Counted from the stretch's first letter, positions 9,995 to 19,326 are shown. The stretch: DNA of 64,000 nucleotides from Alloyangia pacifica (GCF_900116195.1 NZ_FOZW01000005.1:330769-394768), one strand, 5' to 3'. Notes: a model not told the origin generated them from the sequence alone. Made by a program: numbers and translations.

Positions 9995-10327
9995 ATGGCG
10001 GGCCCCTCCTCCTCGCTCCTCTCCCTGAACTCCGCCAGCGGCGCCTACCGCGCCTCGCGCGACATGACCGCCGAGAAGATGCCGGCGATCGTGCCGGACA
10101 GGGCCGAGCAGCCCAGCTTCTCGGACATGATCGCCAAGGCCGGTGCCGACACGGTGCAGACCATTCGCCAGGCGGAGGCCGTCGCGCAGAACGGCATGCG
10201 CGGCGACGCCGACACGCAGCAGGTGGTTCTGGCCACGCTGGAACTGGAATCCACGGTCAAGGTGGCGGTGTCGGTGCGCGACAAGCTGGTCGAGGCCTAT
10301 CAGGAAATCATGCGCATGCCGGTCTGA
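9995..10327 (+). CDS. fliE: Flagellar hook-basal body protein FliE
   Basis: Small adaptor linking the MS ring and export gate to the rod. It has 110 residues, with the family pattern in its C-terminal half (FSDMIAKAGAD... VLATLELESTVKVAVSVRDKLVEAYQEIMRMPV). The order flgB-flgC-fliE and the 11-base gap after flgC support the call. The sequence is too short and helical for motif-level certainty, so context contributes. Confidence 0.92.
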   Translation: MAGPSSSLLSLNSASGAYRASRDMTAEKMPAIVPDRAEQPSFSDMIAKAGADTVQTIRQAEAVAQNGMRGDADTQQVVLATLELESTVKVAVSVRDKLVEAYQEIMRMPV

Positions 10328-10346
10328 ACCGGCTGAAAGGGGCGCG

Positions 10347-10616
10347 GTGACCGAAGCCGATACGCATACGATCCTCTCGGACGCCTTCCTGACCGTGCTC
10401 TACGCGTCCGGGCCGATCATGGCGATCGCGCTGAGCATCGGTCTCGCCGTGGCCTTTTTCCAGGCGTTGACGCAGATCCAGGAAATGACGCTGACCTTCG
10501 TGCCGAAGATCGTCTCGATCTTCCTCGGCCTGCTGGTGCTGCTTCCCTTCATGTATGCCATGGTCAAGCGCCTGTCCGACACGGTGTTCGACCTGATCAT
10601 CAACGGGGGCTTCTGA
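10347..10616 (+). CDS. fliQ: Flagellar export-gate protein FliQ
   Basis: Small integral membrane component of the type III export gate with FliP and FliR. The protein has 89 residues and two hydrophobic helices (around 20-40 and 50-73), as expected. The start is GTG at 10347, preceded by AAAGGGG; no in-frame ATG would keep the first helix intact. The stop overlaps the ATG of the next gene (TGATG), so translation is probably coupled. Confidence 0.93.
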   Translation: MTEADTHTILSDAFLTVLYASGPIMAIALSIGLAVAFFQALTQIQEMTLTFVPKIVSIFLGLLVLLPFMYAMVKRLSDTVFDLIINGGF

Positions 10617-11428
10617 TGCGGGGGATCCGGGCAGCCCTTGTTGCGCTGGCGGCGCTTGTCGCGGGAGGGCAGGGGGCCCAGGCGGACTGGAGCGACTTCT
10701 ACCGTCCGACCGTGCGCGAGGCCGAGCCGATGCCTGCCACTCGGGGCTCTGCGGATCCCGCGGGTATCTGCATCCGCGAGATCCTGCGCGCGCAGCTGCG
10801 CCACCAGATCCCGGGCAACCTGCTTCTGGGCATCGGCCTGCAGGAATCTGGAATGATGCACGAGGGCGAACTGACCATCTGGCCCTGGACGGCCAATGCG
10901 GACGGCGACGGGCGCTACTTCAACAACCCTGCCACCGCGGCGAGCTGGGTGCGCGCGCGGCAGTCGGATGGCATCGACTCCATCGACCTTGGCTGCATGC
11001 AGGTGAACCTGCGATGGCATCCCGATGCCTTCATCTCGCTCGAACATGGTTTCGATCCGGCCCGCAACGTCGACTACGCGGCGCGGCTGCTTGTCTCGCT
11101 CTACGAGCAGACCGGCGACTGGGTCGAGGCGGCGGGGCGCTACCACTCGGCGACCCCGGAGTACCAGCAGGCCTACCTCGGGCGGCTGAAGCAGAATGTC
11201 AGTATCGCCAATGACCGGCTCGACATCTTCCGCGCGCTTGCGGCGGGCGCGGCGGGGGGCGATCTGCCCGCCCCGGTCGCCGTGGCCTCTGTCGAGCCCT
11301 TGCCGGAAGGGCATTTCTGGACCTCCTGGCTGACCACCCGTTCCGGCGCCGCCGACGAGGGAGCCCGCAGCCTCTATGGGCGCGAAGTCATGCAACCCGT
11401 CCTGCCCGCCTTCCGAAAGATGTTCTGA
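10616..11428 (+). CDS. Periplasmic lytic transglycosylase in the flagellar operon (SltF-like)
   Basis: The 270-residue protein starts with a signal peptide (cleavage likely after GAQA, about residue 22). It then has an SLT-type fold with the catalytic-glutamate motif IGLQESG and the downstream LGCMQVN and AGRYHS segments of the lysozyme-like domain. Such enzymes cut peptidoglycan glycan strands with anhydro-muramic acid formation. Its place between fliQ and flhA, coupled to both by start/stop overlaps, suggests it opens the wall for rod passage. That fits the role described for SltF in Rhodobacter sphaeroides, because FlgJ of many alphaproteobacteria lacks the muramidase domain. Specific orthology to SltF is inference. 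Confidence 0.82.
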   Translation: MRGIRAALVALAALVAGGQGAQADWSDFYRPTVREAEPMPATRGSADPAGICIREILRAQLRHQIPGNLLLGIGLQESGMMHEGELTIWPWTANADGDGRYFNNPATAASWVRARQSDGIDSIDLGCMQVNLRWHPDAFISLEHGFDPARNVDYAARLLVSLYEQTGDWVEAAGRYHSATPEYQQAYLGRLKQNVSIANDRLDIFRALAAGAAGGDLPAPVAVASVEPLPEGHFWTSWLTTRSGAADEGARSLYGREVMQPVLPAFRKMF

Positions 11429-13527
11429 TGGCCGTGACCGACCCCTTCACCACGACGCGCAAGCGTTCCGGCCTGATGAGCAAGGGCTTTGCCAACCGCG
11501 ACGTGGCCTTTGCCCTCGGCGTGACACTGATGCTCGGCATGCTGTTCGTGCCGCTGCCGCCGGTGATCCTTGATCTCGGCCTCGCGGTTTCGCTGTCGGT
11601 CTCGGTGCTGATCCTGATGGTGGCGCTGTGGATCCCGAAGCCGCTGGAATTCAACTCCTTCCCGACGCTGCTGCTGGTGGTCACCATGCTGCGGCTGTCG
11701 CTGAACGTCGCCTCGACCCGGCTGATCCTGTCGGAGGGCCACACCGGCCCCAGCGCCGCGGGCGGGGTGATCGAGGGCTTCTCGCGCTTCATCGTCGGCG
11801 GCAATTTCATCATCGGCATCGTGATCTTCGCGATCCTGGTGGTCATCAACTTCGTGGTGATCACCAAGGGCTCGACCCGGATCGCCGAGGTCTCGGCCCG
11901 CTTCTCGCTGGACTCGATGCCCGGCAAGCAGATGGCCATCGACGCCGATCTCGGCGCCGGGCTGATCGACGAGGAACAGGCGCGCAGCCGCCGCAAGGAG
12001 CTGGAGGACGAGAGCGGCTTCTTCGGGGCCATGGACGGTGCCTCGAAATTCGTGCGCGGCGATGCGGTGGCAGGGATCATCATCACGCTGATCAACGTCA
12101 TCGGCGGCATCCTGATCGGCGTGGCGCAGCACGGGCTGTCGCTGTCCGAGGCGGCGAACTTCTACACCGTGCTGACTATCGGCGACGGGCTGGTGTCGCA
12201 GATCCCGGCGCTCGTCGTGTCGCTGGCGGCGGGTCTGATCGTTACCAAGGGCGGCACCGAGGGCGCGGCCAACGAGGCGGTTCTGGGCCAGCTGTCGAAA
12301 TTCCCCAAGGCGCTGTTCATGGCCGCCGCGCTGCTCTTTGCCATCGGCCTGCTGCCGGGCTTCCCGTCGCTGGTCTTCGCGGCGCTGGCGGGGCTGATGA
12401 TCTTTCTCGGCATCACCGTGCAGCGCGGTGCCGAGGAAGCCACCCGCAGCGCCGCCCGCGAGGAAGCGCAGCGGCAGAAGGCCGAGGCCGCGCCGGCTGA
12501 GGACAGCATCAAGGAGACGCTGAAACTCGACACGCTGCGGCTCGATCTGGGGCAGGCGCTGGTGCCGCTGATCTCCAGCCCCGACGCCGCGCTGGCGGGC
12601 AAGATCAAGAGCCTGCGCGGGCTCTTTGCGCGTGAGTTCGGCTTCGTGCTGCCCACCGTGCGGATCAAGGACGAGCCGATGCTGCCTTCGCAGAGCTACG
12701 CGCTGATGGTGCAGGGGGTCGAGGTCGCCCGCGGCGAGGTGCGCCCCGCCGGCATGATGGTGGTCAACCCGGGAGAGTGCGGCCTCAAGGGTGAGAGGGG
12801 CAAGGACCCGACATTTGGCCTCGACGCGCTCTGGGTCGATCCTCAGACCGCGAAGACCGCCGAGGGCATGGGGCTCACGGTGGTCGACCCGGAAAGCGTG
12901 ATCATCACCCATCTGACCGAGGTGGTGAAGGAACATCTGCCCGAGCTGATGACCTACGGCGCTACGCAGGAGCTGATCGAGGGGCTGGACCGCGAGTACC
13001 AGAAGCTGGCCAAGGAGATCCCCGGCAACGCGCCCATGGTGCTGATCCAGCAGGTGCTGCAGGGGCTGCTTGCCGAGCGGGTCTCGGTGCGCAACCTGCC
13101 GCTCATCGTCGAGGCAATTGCTGAGGCCAAGCGCGGCACCTCCAGTGTCACGCAGATCACCGAGCAGGTGCGCCGCCGCCTCGCAAACCAGATCTGCAAG
13201 TCGATGATGGACGGCTCGGGCTTCATCTCGGTGATCACCATGGGTCCGGCCTGGGAAAAGGAGTTCCTCGAGGCGCTCCGGGTCAGCGGCGACGAGCGCA
13301 ACTTCGTCATGTCGCCGCAGCGCGTGCAGGACTTTGTGCTGCAGGCCCGCCGCGAGATCCAGCAGTTCGCCGAGCGTGACGAATGGCCGGCGCTGCTGGT
13401 CAGCCCCGAGGTGCGCAGCTTCGTGCGCTCCATGCTCGAGCGAGTCAGCCCGATGACCACGGTGCTGTCGCACAACGAGATCCACCGCAAGGCCGCGCTG
13501 CGCACCGTCGCGACCATCGGCAAGTAA
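11428..13527 (+). CDS. flhA: Flagellar export-gate protein FlhA
   Basis: The largest component of the type III export gate, 699 residues: about eight N-terminal transmembrane helices, then a cytoplasmic domain that docks chaperone-substrate complexes. The highly conserved FHIPEP-family block between the early helices is present (LPTLLLVVTMLRLSLNVASTR-like segment around 78-98 and the RIAEVSARFSLDSMPGKQMAID stretch). It overlaps the transglycosylase stop (TGATG) and the fliR start (TAATG), placing it within one translationally coupled operon. Confidence 0.96.
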   Translation: MAVTDPFTTTRKRSGLMSKGFANRDVAFALGVTLMLGMLFVPLPPVILDLGLAVSLSVSVLILMVALWIPKPLEFNSFPTLLLVVTMLRLSLNVASTRLILSEGHTGPSAAGGVIEGFSRFIVGGNFIIGIVIFAILVVINFVVITKGSTRIAEVSARFSLDSMPGKQMAIDADLGAGLIDEEQARSRRKELEDESGFFGAMDGASKFVRGDAVAGIIITLINVIGGILIGVAQHGLSLSEAANFYTVLTIGDGLVSQIPALVVSLAAGLIVTKGGTEGAANEAVLGQLSKFPKALFMAAALLFAIGLLPGFPSLVFAALAGLMIFLGITVQRGAEEATRSAAREEAQRQKAEAAPAEDSIKETLKLDTLRLDLGQALVPLISSPDAALAGKIKSLRGLFAREFGFVLPTVRIKDEPMLPSQSYALMVQGVEVARGEVRPAGMMVVNPGECGLKGERGKDPTFGLDALWVDPQTAKTAEGMGLTVVDPESVIITHLTEVVKEHLPELMTYGATQELIEGLDREYQKLAKEIPGNAPMVLIQQVLQGLLAERVSVRNLPLIVEAIAEAKRGTSSVTQITEQVRRRLANQICKSMMDGSGFISVITMGPAWEKEFLEALRVSGDERNFVMSPQRVQDFVLQARREIQQFAERDEWPALLVSPEVRSFVRSMLERVSPMTTVLSHNEIHRKAALRTVATIGK

Positions 13528-14282
13528 TGAACGTCTCGGCGCTGATCACCGTCCAGTTCCTCGGGGTGGCGCTGGTCTTTGCCCGCATCGGCGGCATCCT
13601 GATGTTCATGCCCGGCCTCGGCGAGCCGCTGTTTCCGGTCCGCCACCGTCTGGCCATGGCGCTTGTGTTGTCGCTCGCGCTCTACCCGCTGGCGCCGCTC
13701 GGCCCGGTGGATTTCGACAACACCGCCGCCTTCATAGGCATCCTTGCGATCGAGCTGACGATCGGCGTGTGGATCGGCATGTGCGGGCGTATCCTGCTGA
13801 CCGGCCTGCAATTCGCCGGCTACCAGATCGGCATGATCGCCGGGCTCGCCAACGCCTTCTCGCCCAGCCTCGGCTCCTTCGAGGGGGCCAACCTCGTGTC
13901 GACCGCGCTGATGATGGCGGCGGTGGCGGTGATCTTCGCCACCGACCTGCACCACCTGATCATCGGCGCCATGGTGATGAGCTACGATGTCTTTCCGCCG
14001 GGGCGCATCCTCACCGGCGATCTCGCGCAGCAGATCGTCAAGGCGGTGAGCGCGAGCTTCTACATGGGGCTGTCGATCGCCGCGCCCTTCTTCGTCATGG
14101 GGCTGCTGCTCAATCTCGCCATGGGCCTGACCGCGCGGATGATGCCGACGCTGCCGGTGTTCTTCGTCGCGGGACCGGTGCTCATCTGCTCGGGCCTGCT
14201 GGTGCTGGTCATGGCGTCGCCGCTGATGCTGCGCGAATTCGCCGAGCACTTCGCCGAATGGCTCGGCCTGCTGGTGTTCTGA
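13527..14282 (+). CDS. fliR: Flagellar export-gate protein FliR
   Basis: Integral membrane export-gate protein, 251 residues, with about six hydrophobic helices. The ATG at 13527 overlaps the flhA stop by one base; the longer frame from 13383 is out-of-frame shadow of flhA. The FARIGGILMFMPGLGEP segment near the N-terminus and the GYQIGMIAGLANAFSP segment are typical of FliR/SctT. Position between flhA and flhB confirms it. Confidence 0.94.
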   Translation: MNVSALITVQFLGVALVFARIGGILMFMPGLGEPLFPVRHRLAMALVLSLALYPLAPLGPVDFDNTAAFIGILAIELTIGVWIGMCGRILLTGLQFAGYQIGMIAGLANAFSPSLGSFEGANLVSTALMMAAVAVIFATDLHHLIIGAMVMSYDVFPPGRILTGDLAQQIVKAVSASFYMGLSIAAPFFVMGLLLNLAMGLTARMMPTLPVFFVAGPVLICSGLLVLVMASPLMLREFAEHFAEWLGLLVF

Positions 14283-14292
14283 GGCGCAGGCG

Positions 14293-15417
14293 ATGGCGGA
14301 AGACGAGGACAAGAGCAACAAGACCGAAGAGCCGACGGAGCGAAAGCTCCGAAAGGCGCGCGAGAAGGGCGACGTCCCGAGTTCCAGGGAGGTGGGCAAC
14401 GTCACGGCGGTGCTGTCACTCTTCGCGATCACCGCCTTTGTCATGCCCAGCGTCTCAGCGCCCCTCGCGGGGGTCCTGCGCGGGGTCTTCGAGACCGCGG
14501 GGCAGGTGTCGGTCGGCGAGGACGTTCAGGGCATGCGCGACCTTGGTGGCGTGACCTGGGGGGTGCTGCGCGGCGTCGGTATCCTGCTTGCGCCGCTGCT
14601 GACGCTGATGGTTCTCGGGGCGGTGGCCGGGGCGCTGCTGCAGGGCGACATCGTGGTGGCAGCGGAAAGGATCAGGCCCAAGCTCTCCAAGATCTCGCCG
14701 CTCTCGGGGTTCAAGAAGCTCTTTTCGATGACCGCCATGGTCGAGTTCGGCAAGAGCGTCCTGAAAGTGCTCATGGTCGGCGCCATCGGGCTGTGGATCA
14801 CCTATCACGGCGTGCGCGAGATCTGGATGGTGCAGGGGATCCTGCCCGAGATGGTGACGGATTTCGCCCGGCGGACCGCGTCGCAGATGCTGCTGGTCGT
14901 GCTGGCGCTGCTGCTGGTCATCGCCATCGGCGACGTGCTGTGGAAGCGGTTCGATCACCGGCGCAAGCAGCGCATGTCGCTGCAGGACATCAAGGACGAG
15001 CACAAGGACACCGAGGGCGATCCGCAGATCCGCGGCAAGCGACAGCAACTGCGCCGCGAGCGGGCGCGGCAGCGCATCGCGCAAGCGGTGCCGCGTGCCA
15101 CGGTGGTGCTGACCAACCCGACCCATTTCGCGGTGGCGCTCAAATACGAGAGCGGCGTCGATATCGCGCCGGTCTGCTTGGCCAAGGGCGCCGACCTCAT
15201 GGCCGCACGGATCCGCGAGCTAGCGCGCGAGTCCGAGGTCCCGATCATCGAGAACAAGCCGCTGGCCCGCGCCCTGCACGACGTGGCGGAGGTCGACAAG
15301 CAGATCCCCATCCAGCACTGGGAAGCGGTGGCGGCGATCATCGGCTATGTCATGGACATGCAGCGCAACATCAAGCGCCCGCTGCCCGAGGGGTCGAGCC
15401 TGCGCGAAGAGGACTAG
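14293..15417 (+). CDS. flhB: Flagellar export-gate/substrate-switch protein FlhB
   Basis: FlhB controls the switch from rod/hook to filament export. The 374-residue protein opens with EDEDKSNKTEEPTERKLRKA, the family N-terminus, followed by four transmembrane helices and a cytoplasmic domain. The autocleavage site NPTH is present (TVVLTNPTHFAVALKYE), as is the downstream ADLMAARIRELARE helix. It is last in the operon. Confidence 0.96.
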   Translation: MAEDEDKSNKTEEPTERKLRKAREKGDVPSSREVGNVTAVLSLFAITAFVMPSVSAPLAGVLRGVFETAGQVSVGEDVQGMRDLGGVTWGVLRGVGILLAPLLTLMVLGAVAGALLQGDIVVAAERIRPKLSKISPLSGFKKLFSMTAMVEFGKSVLKVLMVGAIGLWITYHGVREIWMVQGILPEMVTDFARRTASQMLLVVLALLLVIAIGDVLWKRFDHRRKQRMSLQDIKDEHKDTEGDPQIRGKRQQLRRERARQRIAQAVPRATVVLTNPTHFAVALKYESGVDIAPVCLAKGADLMAARIRELARESEVPIIENKPLARALHDVAEVDKQIPIQHWEAVAAIIGYVMDMQRNIKRPLPEGSSLREED

Positions 15418-15718
15418 GCCGGGCCTTGCACCCTGCGCATGCAGCCCGACCCTTCTGAGCCATAGGCATTTCTCTGGAGCAGAGTGCCGAGCACAATGCT
15501 TGCGAAGCCATCAGACGGGCAGCCGCCCACACGGGTCGCATGGCCAATGTCACCGCCGGCGCATGGTCGCGCAATCATTCTGCGCGACGTGGAAATCCCT
15601 TGAATTCCGGGTTAGGGCAGGGGGGCGCGATGTGACGCATTCCTGCGGCACCGCGACTGTAGACCTTTGTATGCAGAACGGCTAAAGGGGGCCAGACCCC
15701 CAGGAAAGGCATCGCATC
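15418..15718. other. Intergenic region between flhB and icd
   Basis: Holds no gene. An imperfect hairpin just after flhB (arms CGGGC 15420-15424 / GCCCG 15444-15448 with an inner TGCA pair) may act as a weak terminator. A GGGGG-CCAGA-CCCCC hairpin at 15687-15701 sits directly before the icd ribosome-binding site AGGAAAGG. The icd promoter must lie here, but no clear -35/-10 pair could be chosen. Confidence 0.5.
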
Positions 15719-17923
15719 ATGGCTGAGAACAACACTCCTGACATCGTTTACACCAAGGTCGACGAAGCGCCCGAGCTGGCCTCGGCCTCGCTGCTTCCGA
15801 TCATCCGCAGCTTTGCCGCCGCCGCCGGCGTGTCGATCGGCACGAAGGACATCTCGCTGGCTGGCCGCATTCTCGCGACCTTCCCCGAAGCTCTGACCGC
15901 AGAGCAGCGCCAGTCGGACGACCTCGCCTGGCTGGGTGACTGGGTGAAGACCCCGGAAGCGAACGTCATCAAGCTGCCGAACATCTCGGCCTCGGTGCCG
16001 CAGCTGGTTGCCGCGATCAAGGAACTGCAGGGCCAGGGCTACGCGCTGCCCGACTACCCCTATGAAGCCTCGACGGACGAGGAAAAGGCGATTCAGGCCA
16101 AGTACGACGGCATCAAGGGTTCGGCCGTGAACCCGGTGCTGCGCGAGGGCAACTCGGACCGCCGCGCCGCCGCAGCCGTGAAGAAATTCGCGCAGAACAA
16201 CCCGCACCGCATGGGTGAGTGGACCGCCGCCAGCAAGACCCGCGTCGCCTCGATGTCGGGCGGCGACTTCTTCTCGAACGAGGTATCGGCGACCCTCGAC
16301 AAGGCCGCGACCGCGAAGATCGTGCTGGAAACCGCGTCCGGCGAGACCGTTCTGAAAGAGGGCGTCTCCTACCCCGCAGGCACCGTGGTCGACGCCACCT
16401 ACATGAGCGCTGCCAAGCTCGACGCCTTCCTCGAGGACGAGATCAAGAAGACCAAGGACGAGGGCACGCTGTTCTCGCTGCACATGAAGGCGACGATGAT
16501 GAAGGTCTCGGACCCGATCATCTTCGGCCATGCGGTGAAGGCATGGCTCAAGCCGGTGTTCGAGAAGTTCGGTGACGAGCTGAAGGCGCTCGGCGTCAAC
16601 CCGAACTCGGGCCTCGGCGACCTGCTGGAGCGGGTGAAGGGCAATGCAGAGATCGTCGCGGCCATCGACGAGGTGCGCGCCGCGCGTCCGCCGATGTACA
16701 TGGTGAACTCCGACAAGGGCATCACCAACCTGCACGTTCCCTCGGACGTGATCATCGACGCCTCGATGCCCGCGCTGATCCGCGCCGGCGGCAAGGGCTG
16801 GGGGCCGGACGGCAACGAGTCCGACACCAACTGCGTGATCCCGGACAACTCCTACGCGCCGGTCTATGACGCGGCCATCGAGTTCTTCAAGGCGAACGGC
16901 AAGCTGAACCCGGCCACCGCCGGCACCGTCCAGAACATCGGCCTGATGGCGCAGAAGGCGGAAGAATACGGCTCGCACCCGACCACCTTCGAACTGCCCG
17001 AGGCAGGCACCGTCAAGATGATCCTCGACGACGGCACCGTGCTGCACTCGCACGACGTTGCAGCGGGCGACATCTGGCGTTCGGCCTCGGCCCGCAAGGC
17101 GCCGATCGAGGACTGGGTGAACCTGGCGATCGACCGGCAGAAGGCGACCGGCTACCGCTCGATCTTCTGGCTCGACGCCTCCCGCGCCCATGATGCCCAG
17201 CTGATCGACTACGTGAAGCCGATCCTCGAAGCCAAGGGCGTGGCCGACAAGTTCGAGATCATGGCCCCGCGCGAAGCCACCATCGCCTCGCTCGAGACCA
17301 TCACCAAGGGCGAGAACACCATCGCGATCACCGGCAACGTGCTGCGCGACTACCTGACCGACCTCTTCCCGATCCTCGAGCTGGCCACTTCCGCCAAGAT
17401 GCTTTCGATCGTGAAGCTGATGAACGGCGGCGGCCTCTTCGAGACCGGTGCGGGCGGTTCGGCTCCGAAGCACGTGCAGCAACTGGTGGAAGAGAACCAC
17501 CTGCGCTGGGACTCGCTGGGCGAGTTCTGCGCCCTCGGCGAGAGCTTCAAGTTCCTCGCCGACCAGAAGGGCAACGCCAAGGCGCGGGTGCTGGGTGACG
17601 CGGTCGACACCGCGACGCAGGGCATCCTCGATCATGACCGTTCGCCCTCGCGCAAAGTCGGCGAGCCGGACAACCGCGACAGCCACTACTGGTTCGCCCG
17701 CTACTGGGCCGAGGCGCTGGCGGCACAGTCCGACGATGCCGAGATGGCGGCGCATTTCGCACCCATCGCCAAGGCGCTGGCCGAAGGCGAGGCCGCGATT
17801 GTCGGCGAGCTGGCTGCGGTGCAGGGCAAGCCCGCCGATCTGGGCGGCTACTTCCACGGCGATGCGGATAAGACCGCCGGCGTGATGCGCCCCTCGGCGA
17901 CGCTGAACGGCATTCTCGGCTGA
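15719..17923 (+). CDS. icd: NADP-dependent isocitrate dehydrogenase, monomeric type
   Basis: Oxidatively decarboxylates isocitrate to 2-oxoglutarate with NADP in the cytoplasmic TCA cycle. The 734-residue length and N-terminus ([25 protein letters not shown]) identify the large monomeric class, unrelated in length to the dimeric 400-residue enzyme. Family segments visible include [31 protein letters not shown] and [11 protein letters not shown]. It is a single gene, not linked to the flagellar operon, with its own terminator immediately downstream. Confidence 0.96.
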   Translation: MAENNTPDIVYTKVDEAPELASASLLPIIRSFAAAAGVSIGTKDISLAGRILATFPEALTAEQRQSDDLAWLGDWVKTPEANVIKLPNISASVPQLVAAIKELQGQGYALPDYPYEASTDEEKAIQAKYDGIKGSAVNPVLREGNSDRRAAAAVKKFAQNNPHRMGEWTAASKTRVASMSGGDFFSNEVSATLDKAATAKIVLETASGETVLKEGVSYPAGTVVDATYMSAAKLDAFLEDEIKKTKDEGTLFSLHMKATMMKVSDPIIFGHAVKAWLKPVFEKFGDELKALGVNPNSGLGDLLERVKGNAEIVAAIDEVRAARPPMYMVNSDKGITNLHVPSDVIIDASMPALIRAGGKGWGPDGNESDTNCVIPDNSYAPVYDAAIEFFKANGKLNPATAGTVQNIGLMAQKAEEYGSHPTTFELPEAGTVKMILDDGTVLHSHDVAAGDIWRSASARKAPIEDWVNLAIDRQKATGYRSIFWLDASRAHDAQLIDYVKPILEAKGVADKFEIMAPREATIASLETITKGENTIAITGNVLRDYLTDLFPILELATSAKMLSIVKLMNGGGLFETGAGGSAPKHVQQLVEENHLRWDSLGEFCALGESFKFLADQKGNAKARVLGDAVDTATQGILDHDRSPSRKVGEPDNRDSHYWFARYWAEALAAQSDDAEMAAHFAPIAKALAEGEAAIVGELAAVQGKPADLGGYFHGDADKTAGVMRPSATLNGILG

Positions 17924-17946
17924 TCGCGCGCACAGGACGAGAGCAA

Positions 17947-17980
17947 CGCCCCCGACCGGAAGGTCGGGGGCGTCTGCGTT
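17947..17980 (+). terminator. Intrinsic terminator of icd
   Basis: A perfect 11-bp GC-rich stem (CGCCCCCGACC at 17947-17957 with its complement at 17962-17972) closes a GGAA tetraloop, starting 24 bases after the icd stop. It is followed by a modest T-rich tail (TCTGCGTTT). Confidence 0.85.
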
Positions 17981-18393
17981 TCTGCGCTTCGATTGAGAGG
18001 CCAAGGTATACGATTGAATACTTGCCCACAGGCGGGTGGGGACAATTGAAGCCGATCTTCGAGGCGACTACGCATCGCTACATCAGAAAGTGTTTGTGAA
18101 AATTCTGACTACACTATTTGGTAGCTGACTGAGTCATGATCTGAAAAAAATCAGTAGTTACAATAAATTAACAAATTGGAGGGTCATGTCGCGCGGTGAA
18201 GCTCAGGTGATTCTCACTTGCCTTCTCCGCCCCGTAGAGGCCGCGACTGAGTCGTTCTCGCAGTGGTTGAAAATCTTTGGTTCACAGATTGTGGAAAAGA
18301 TGCGGCAAGACAGTGGCTTGCGCGAAACTGGCATGGGTGGCGCAAAAAACTGCTTACGTACGGCGATTTCCCGCTACTCTTGGAGATGCCCGG
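17981..18393. other. AT-richer region without a convincing gene
   Basis: This stretch is AT-rich (notably 18090-18180) and contains no ORF I would support. A 74-codon frame begins at 18186, but its GGAGGG lies only two bases from the ATG and the product resembles no family. The base composition differs from the flanking genes and may mark an old insertion or decayed DNA beside the toxin-antitoxin pair. Confidence 0.4.
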
Positions 18394-18571
18394 GTCGCTG
18401 TCATGACTGAGCAAGATCGGAGTTTTCTCTCCTGGTGACAGTGGCACGCCCGTATTTTCTGGGCGACGAAGTGGCGGGTTGGAAGGGGGGAGGCCCTGGT
18501 GCCAACGTAACCTTTGTCTTTTATATATTATGACCGGCACCCGGAGAGTGATCTCCGGGTGTCTATTTTTT
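18394..18571 (+). ncRNA. Candidate structured small RNA ending in an intrinsic terminator
   Basis: A strong terminator (18538-18571) has no gene in front of it for 600 bases. Upstream are potential stems: GTCGCTGTCA (18394-18403) with TGACAGTGGC (18436-18445, two G-U pairs), enclosing GGAG/CTCC; CGCCC/GGGCG (18447-18451 / 18461-18465); and an alternative stem 18434-18447 with 18499-18512 (11 of 14 pairs). The 5' end is a guess, and no good promoter was identified. It does not match the conserved cores of SRP RNA, RNase P RNA or tmRNA that I know. Confidence 0.35.
18538..18571 (+). terminator. Strong orphan intrinsic terminator
   Basis: CACCCGGAGA (18538-18547), loop GTGA, and the exact complement (18552-18561) form a 10-bp stem followed by TCTATTTTTT to 18571. 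This is a textbook plus-strand terminator. It must end a transcript arising between icd and here, most simply a small RNA. Confidence 0.78.
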
Positions 18572-18607
18572 CCGGCCCCGATTTCGCGGAATTGGCCGCC
18601 CGGATGG

Positions 18608-18651
18608 TTGAAAATGGGCGGGTTAGGATATACTTTTGGCGAAGTATATCC
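18608..18651 (+). promoter_or_regulatory. Promoter and palindromic operator of the toxin-antitoxin operon
   Basis: A perfect palindrome GGATATACTT-N6-AAGTATATCC occupies 18626-18651, 19 bases before the antitoxin ATG. A TTGAAA box at 18608-18613 and TATACT at 18629-18634 inside the palindrome (spacer 15; TACTTT at 18631 would give 17) form a plausible promoter. Binding of the antitoxin or the complex to the palindrome would block RNA polymerase, the usual autoregulation of such modules. Confidence 0.65.
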
Positions 18652-18670
18652 ATGCGCTGCGGAGGCCATC

Positions 18671-18898
18671 ATGCAGATCTCGAAATGGGGAAACTCGCTT
18701 GCCGTGCGCCTGCCTGCCGATCTCGTGCGCGAGCTGGGGTTGAAGGAGGGCGACCGCATCGAGTTGCATCCCGACGTGCGCGGTCTGGCGGTCAGCCGTG
18801 CGGAGCGGCCCGAAGAGATCCTCGCCGACTTGCGCAGGTTCCGGGGCCGTCTGCCAGAGGGCGCGCGCCTGTCCCGCGACGAGGCGAACGCGCGCTGA
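18671..18898 (+). CDS. AbrB/MazE-family antitoxin
   Basis: A 75-residue protein whose N-terminal half is a SpoVT/AbrB swapped-hairpin DNA-binding domain (MQISKWGNSLAVRLPADLVRELGLKEGDRIEL). The charged C-terminal tail (about 45-75) is the kind that wraps the cognate toxin. The start is the ATG at 18671, with GGAGG at 18661-18665. A PIN toxin follows 18 bases after the stop. The VapB label describes the role; the fold is MazE/AbrB-like, as in many VapB proteins. Confidence 0.87.
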   Translation: MQISKWGNSLAVRLPADLVRELGLKEGDRIELHPDVRGLAVSRAERPEEILADLRRFRGRLPEGARLSRDEANAR

Positions 18899-18916
18899 CG
18901 CGGGGCGCATAGGCGC

Positions 18917-19315
18917 ATGGACAGGGTCTTCTTCGACACCAACGTGATCCTCTACCTGCTGGGCGAGGGGCCGAAGGCGGAGCGCGCCGAGGGGCTTCTG
19001 GTGCAGGGCGGTCTGATCAGCGTGCAGGTTCTCAATGAGGCGCTGGTGAACTGCCTGCGCAAGGCGAAGCTGAGCACGGAGGAGGCGGGTGATTTCCTCG
19101 CCGGGATACGGGCGCTCTGCGAGGTGGTGCCGCTGACGGCGCAGACCCATGACATCGGACGCGCGCTGGGAGCGCGCTACGGCTTTTCCGTCTACGATTC
19201 GATGATCGTCGCCGCGGCGTTGCAGGCCGGCTGCGATACCCTCTGGTCCGAGGATATGCACCACGGGCTTCTGGTCGAGGATAGCCTGCGGATTCTCAAT
19301 CCCTTCGGCCGCTGA
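18917..19315 (+). CDS. PIN-domain ribonuclease toxin (VapC type)
   Basis: A 132-residue PIN protein beginning MDRVFFDTNVILYLL, with the first catalytic acidic residue at Asp7. Further acidic positions are in the NEALVNCL region and near YDSMIVAAALQAGCDTLWSEDM, matching the metal-binding quartet of VapC RNases. Such toxins cleave tRNA or rRNA sites; the target here is unknown. It forms a two-gene operon with the upstream antitoxin. Confidence 0.88.
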   Translation: MDRVFFDTNVILYLLGEGPKAERAEGLLVQGGLISVQVLNEALVNCLRKAKLSTEEAGDFLAGIRALCEVVPLTAQTHDIGRALGARYGFSVYDSMIVAAALQAGCDTLWSEDMHHGLLVEDSLRILNPFGR

Positions 19316-19326
19316 GCTGGACGCGC

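Noticed and set aside
11374..13485. 703-codon minus-strand open frame opposite flhA
   Set aside because: Composition of Arg, His and Gln repeats and full overlap with flhA mark it as a shadow.
18186..18410. 74-codon ORF in the AT-rich gap
   Set aside because: GGAGGG is only two bases from the ATG, the product matches no family, and the frame runs into the candidate small RNA.
18394..18571. Known housekeeping RNA (SRP, RNase P, tmRNA, 6S)
   Set aside because: The conserved SRP, RNase P and tmRNA cores are absent, and a single long 6S-like rod cannot be drawn with confidence.
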